Origin: Burkholderia sp. Leaf177
GTDB taxonomy: Bacteria > Pseudomonadota > Gammaproteobacteria > Burkholderiales > Burkholderiaceae
Assembly (NCBI RefSeq): GCF_001424345.1
Contig: NZ_LMPF01000001.1
Location: forward strand, 389,751 to 453,750
Direction of reading: 5' to 3'
Length of the DNA stretch: 64,000 nt
Shown here: positions 60,113 through 64,000 of the stretch, piece by piece
Layout of the letters: the number at the start of each line of letters is the position of its first letter
Numbering within the stretch: the stretch's first letter is position 1
Made by a program: the position numbers and the translations under genes
Notes under the pieces: generated by a model
Seen by the model: only the letters and a program-made list of their open reading frames with translations
The model's database searches: none
Told to the model about the DNA's origin: nothing

Positions 60113-60847
60113 ATGCTCTCGACGCTTTATACCGATCCGCGCCTTGTCGCGCTTTATGACGCGCTCAACCCCTTTGCCGCTGATACCGCCTTTTACCTCG
60201 CGCTTGCCGCGAGCAAGCATCGCGTGGTCGATCTGGGCTGCGGCACCGGCTTGCTCGCGTGTGAGCTCGCGGCACAGGGCGCGCGTGTTATCGGCATCGA
60301 TCCGGCGCACGCCATGCTCCAGATCGCGCGCAATCGGCCGCACGCTGATCGCGTCGACTGGATTGAAGGCGATGCCGGCGCGCTCGCCGTATTGCCGCCA
60401 GCCGATCTCGTGCTGATGACGGGACATGTGGCGCAGATTTTTATCGATGACAGCGCGTTCCTCGCGACGCTCAAAGCCGCGCGGCATGCGTTGCGAACAG
60501 GTGGCGAACTGGCCTTCGATACCCGCAATCCTGCGGCGCGTGCCTGGGACGCGTGGACGCCCGCGCAGTCACGCAGAAAAATTGCGGTTGAAGGGATTGG
60601 CGAAGTGGAAGTTTGGCTCGCCGATGCCAGCGAAAGCGCGCAATCGGTCATCCGCTTCACGACGCATTACAAGTTCGTGGCTTCAGGGAACGAGTTGATA
60701 TCGCAGAGCGAATTGCGATTTCGCGGCCAGGACGAACTCGCCGCGTTGCTGAATCAAGCGGGTTTCAACCACCTTGAGTGGTTTGGCGATTGGGATCGAA
60801 CAAAAGTGTCGGCGGAGAGCCGCGAACTGATTGTGATCGCGCGATAA
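60113..60847 (+). CDS. Class I SAM-dependent methyltransferase
   Basis: This is a 244-residue enzyme. Motif I is VVDLGCGTGLLACEL (residues about 38-52), followed by the acidic loop ending motif II (VIGIDPAHAMLQIAR) and DWIEGDAG. The rest of the Rossmann fold includes ADLVLMTGHVAQIFIDD and GGELAFDTRNPAARAW. The substrate is unknown. It starts 34 bases after the bestrophin-like gene and could be in its operon. Confidence 0.92.
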   Translation: MLSTLYTDPRLVALYDALNPFAADTAFYLALAASKHRVVDLGCGTGLLACELAAQGARVIGIDPAHAMLQIARNRPHADRVDWIEGDAGALAVLPPADLVLMTGHVAQIFIDDSAFLATLKAARHALRTGGELAFDTRNPAARAWDAWTPAQSRRKIAVEGIGEVEVWLADASESAQSVIRFTTHYKFVASGNELISQSELRFRGQDELAALLNQAGFNHLEWFGDWDRTKVSAESRELIVIAR

Positions 60848-60867
60848 AGCGCGATCTGGCCATAAGC

Positions 60868-61077
60868 CTAGAACTCGACGGCCACGAAATCTTCTTTGCC
60901 CACGTCGCACAGCGGGCAGCGCCACGTATCCGGGATATCGGCGAAACGGGTTCCGGCTGCAATGCCATCTTCCGGCAAACCATCTTCTTCGTTGTAGATC
61001 CAGCCACAAATCAAACAAACCCAGCTTTTATATTCTAAAACTTCACTCACGACAGACTCTTTCTTCTCGTTCAACAA
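60868..61077 (-). CDS. Rubredoxin
   Basis: This is a 69-residue iron-sulfur electron carrier. The Fe ligands are Cys21, Cys24, Cys54 and Cys57 (SWVCLICGWIYNEEDGLPEDGI and WRCPLCDVGKEDF). The first 15 residues (MLNEKKESVVSEVLE) are longer than usual; a GTG near residue 10 is a possible alternative start. Typical partners are rubredoxin reductase and alkane hydroxylase, but none is adjacent here. The gene is convergent with the methyltransferase. Confidence 0.95.
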   Translation of the reverse strand: MLNEKKESVVSEVLEYKSWVCLICGWIYNEEDGLPEDGIAAGTRFADIPDTWRCPLCDVGKEDFVAVEF

Positions 61078-61414
61078 AAAACAGCGAATTTACTGCGGTT
61101 CGGCCGTGCAAATCCTGCACGAAAACAGTAAATCATTCTCACTGGCGAACCGCATGTTACCGGAATGTCGCAATCTGCTCATCGCGACTGGAGATTTGCC
61201 GCGCGATAAAGCTTGTTTCTCTGCTACCACGAAGGAGCTCACGCGACATGCGTGTCTTTCACGAGGTCGGTGTATCCTCTGCCGGGCGGATTTTGTGCAC
61301 TTCCGCGAAGGCCTTTCGCCAATGGGTTTAAGCGATGCCATCGCGTGCTGCGTAAAGCTGTTTTGGCGGCCGGGATTGTTTATCGGCAGCCGCACTCTTC
61401 TTGGGAGCAAAAAA
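61078..61414. other. Intergenic region before the DUF4399 gene
   Basis: About 340 bases between rubredoxin and the DUF4399 gene. No convincing gene or RNA is seen, but it holds the promoters for both divergent genes. An open frame here extends the DUF4399 gene upstream by about 100 codons, but these do not resemble the family or a signal peptide. Confidence 0.5.
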
Positions 61415-61819
61415 ATGACGTTCAAGAAACTGTTGTCGGGATTGGTGTTGTCGAGCATGTTCTTCATGACCGCCGCGGCGCACGCCGAAGCGCGCGTTTT
61501 CTTTGTCGAGCCGAAAGACGGCGCGACCGTTACAAGCCCGGTGCATGTAGTGTTCGGCCTGGAAGGCATGGGGCTCGCGCCGGCCGGCGATCTCAACCCC
61601 AATAATGGCCACCATCATCTGTTGATCGATGCCGGCCCCATGCAAAAGGGCCTCGTTATCCCGGCCAACGACAAGTCGTTGCATTTCGGCAAGGCGCAGA
61701 CCGAAGCGGACGTCAAGCTGACTCCCGGCGATCACACGCTGACGCTTCAATTCGGCGACGGCGCTCATCAGTCATTCGGTCCGGAAATGAGCCAGACGAT
61801 CAAGATTCACGTGAAGTAA
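61415..61819 (+). CDS. Exported DUF4399-family protein
   Basis: This is a 134-residue periplasmic protein. A signal peptide (MTFKKLLSGLVLSSMFFMTAAAHA) is followed by VFFVEPKDGATVTSPVHVVFGLEGMGL and the His-rich NNGHHHLLIDAGPM, then TPGDHTLTLQFGDGAHQSFGPEMSQTIKIHV. The HHH and GDH/AHQ motifs suggest copper or another metal could bind; the family function is unknown. GGGAG sits before the ATG at 61415. Confidence 0.9.
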   Translation: MTFKKLLSGLVLSSMFFMTAAAHAEARVFFVEPKDGATVTSPVHVVFGLEGMGLAPAGDLNPNNGHHHLLIDAGPMQKGLVIPANDKSLHFGKAQTEADVKLTPGDHTLTLQFGDGAHQSFGPEMSQTIKIHVK

Positions 61820-62011
61820 CACGAGCGAAAGCGCGGCGCGGCGGACGTCATGAGAATGTCCGCCCAAATCTCAAAAATAACGCTGGCCGGATCGTTTATT
61901 TGTAACCAGGCAGGCCGCTTTATTAGGCCTGATGGCAGAGGGGCCCGGGCGCACCGGTCAAGACCGGTACAATGGCCGCTTCCCGTATTCGCACTTTTCC
62001 GGCCGCCTCCC

Positions 62012-63949
<1,938 letters not shown>

Positions 63950-64000
63950 AGACGCAAGTAAAGACGCAAGTGAGCGCGGATAACGCGATCTTTGGCGCTG

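Overview
The window is GC-rich chromosomal DNA of a Burkholderiaceae member, most likely Paraburkholderia, Caballeronia or a close relative. The evidence is the fused glucokinase-HexR gene after zwf and pgl, an OpcP-type trimeric porin, the gene families present and their codon use. No phage, insertion sequence or CRISPR array was seen. About 67 protein genes and one tRNA-Arg(CCU) can be supported.

Layout. 0-9.3 kb: a glucose module. A glucose-type ABC transporter (gtsABCD order, minus strand) diverges from zwf, pgl and a glk-hexR fusion; a 23-nt perfect palindrome of the HexR type lies before zwf. 9.3-14 kb: a porin and a hisQMP-like amino acid ABC transporter without its binding protein. 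14-20.1 kb: pirin, a CpxP/Spy-like periplasmic protein, an OmpR/EnvZ-type two-component pair, a small unknown protein and a membrane diguanylate cyclase. 20.6-28.7 kb: a duplicated anion-type ABC permease with its ATPase, a large autotransporter, and two tandem paralogous lipoproteins.

28.7-42.7 kb is the most interesting part: a block of small stress and envelope genes (YqjD/ElaB-like, BON, PA2169-type, glycine-zipper, DUF1488, DUF4142, disordered acidic and Pro-rich proteins, YihY, trehalose-phosphate synthase) around two sigma-54 enhancer-binding proteins and an rpoN copy that lacks the usual rpoN neighbours. Reading the intergenic DNA, I found eight sequences with the exact sigma-54 promoter spacing (GG at -24, GC at -12) placed before these genes. 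One is a full consensus match in front of rpoN itself. The island looks like a self-contained, possibly auto-amplified RpoN regulon for osmotic or desiccation-type stress.

42.7-49.9 kb: an MFS exporter, a PEBP-family protein, a two-sensor GGDEF protein, a TetR regulator and a run of very small genes including a tandem mini-gene pair, then the tRNA. 50.2-58.7 kb: an accessory-looking cluster of a MocR regulator, an amidohydrolase, two paralogous MFS exporters, a LysR regulator and a phenolic acid decarboxylase. 58.8-64 kb: a bestrophin-like membrane protein, a methyltransferase, rubredoxin, a DUF4399 protein and the ABC-F ATPase Uup.

All assignments rest on reading motifs and translated sequence by eye; no database search was run.
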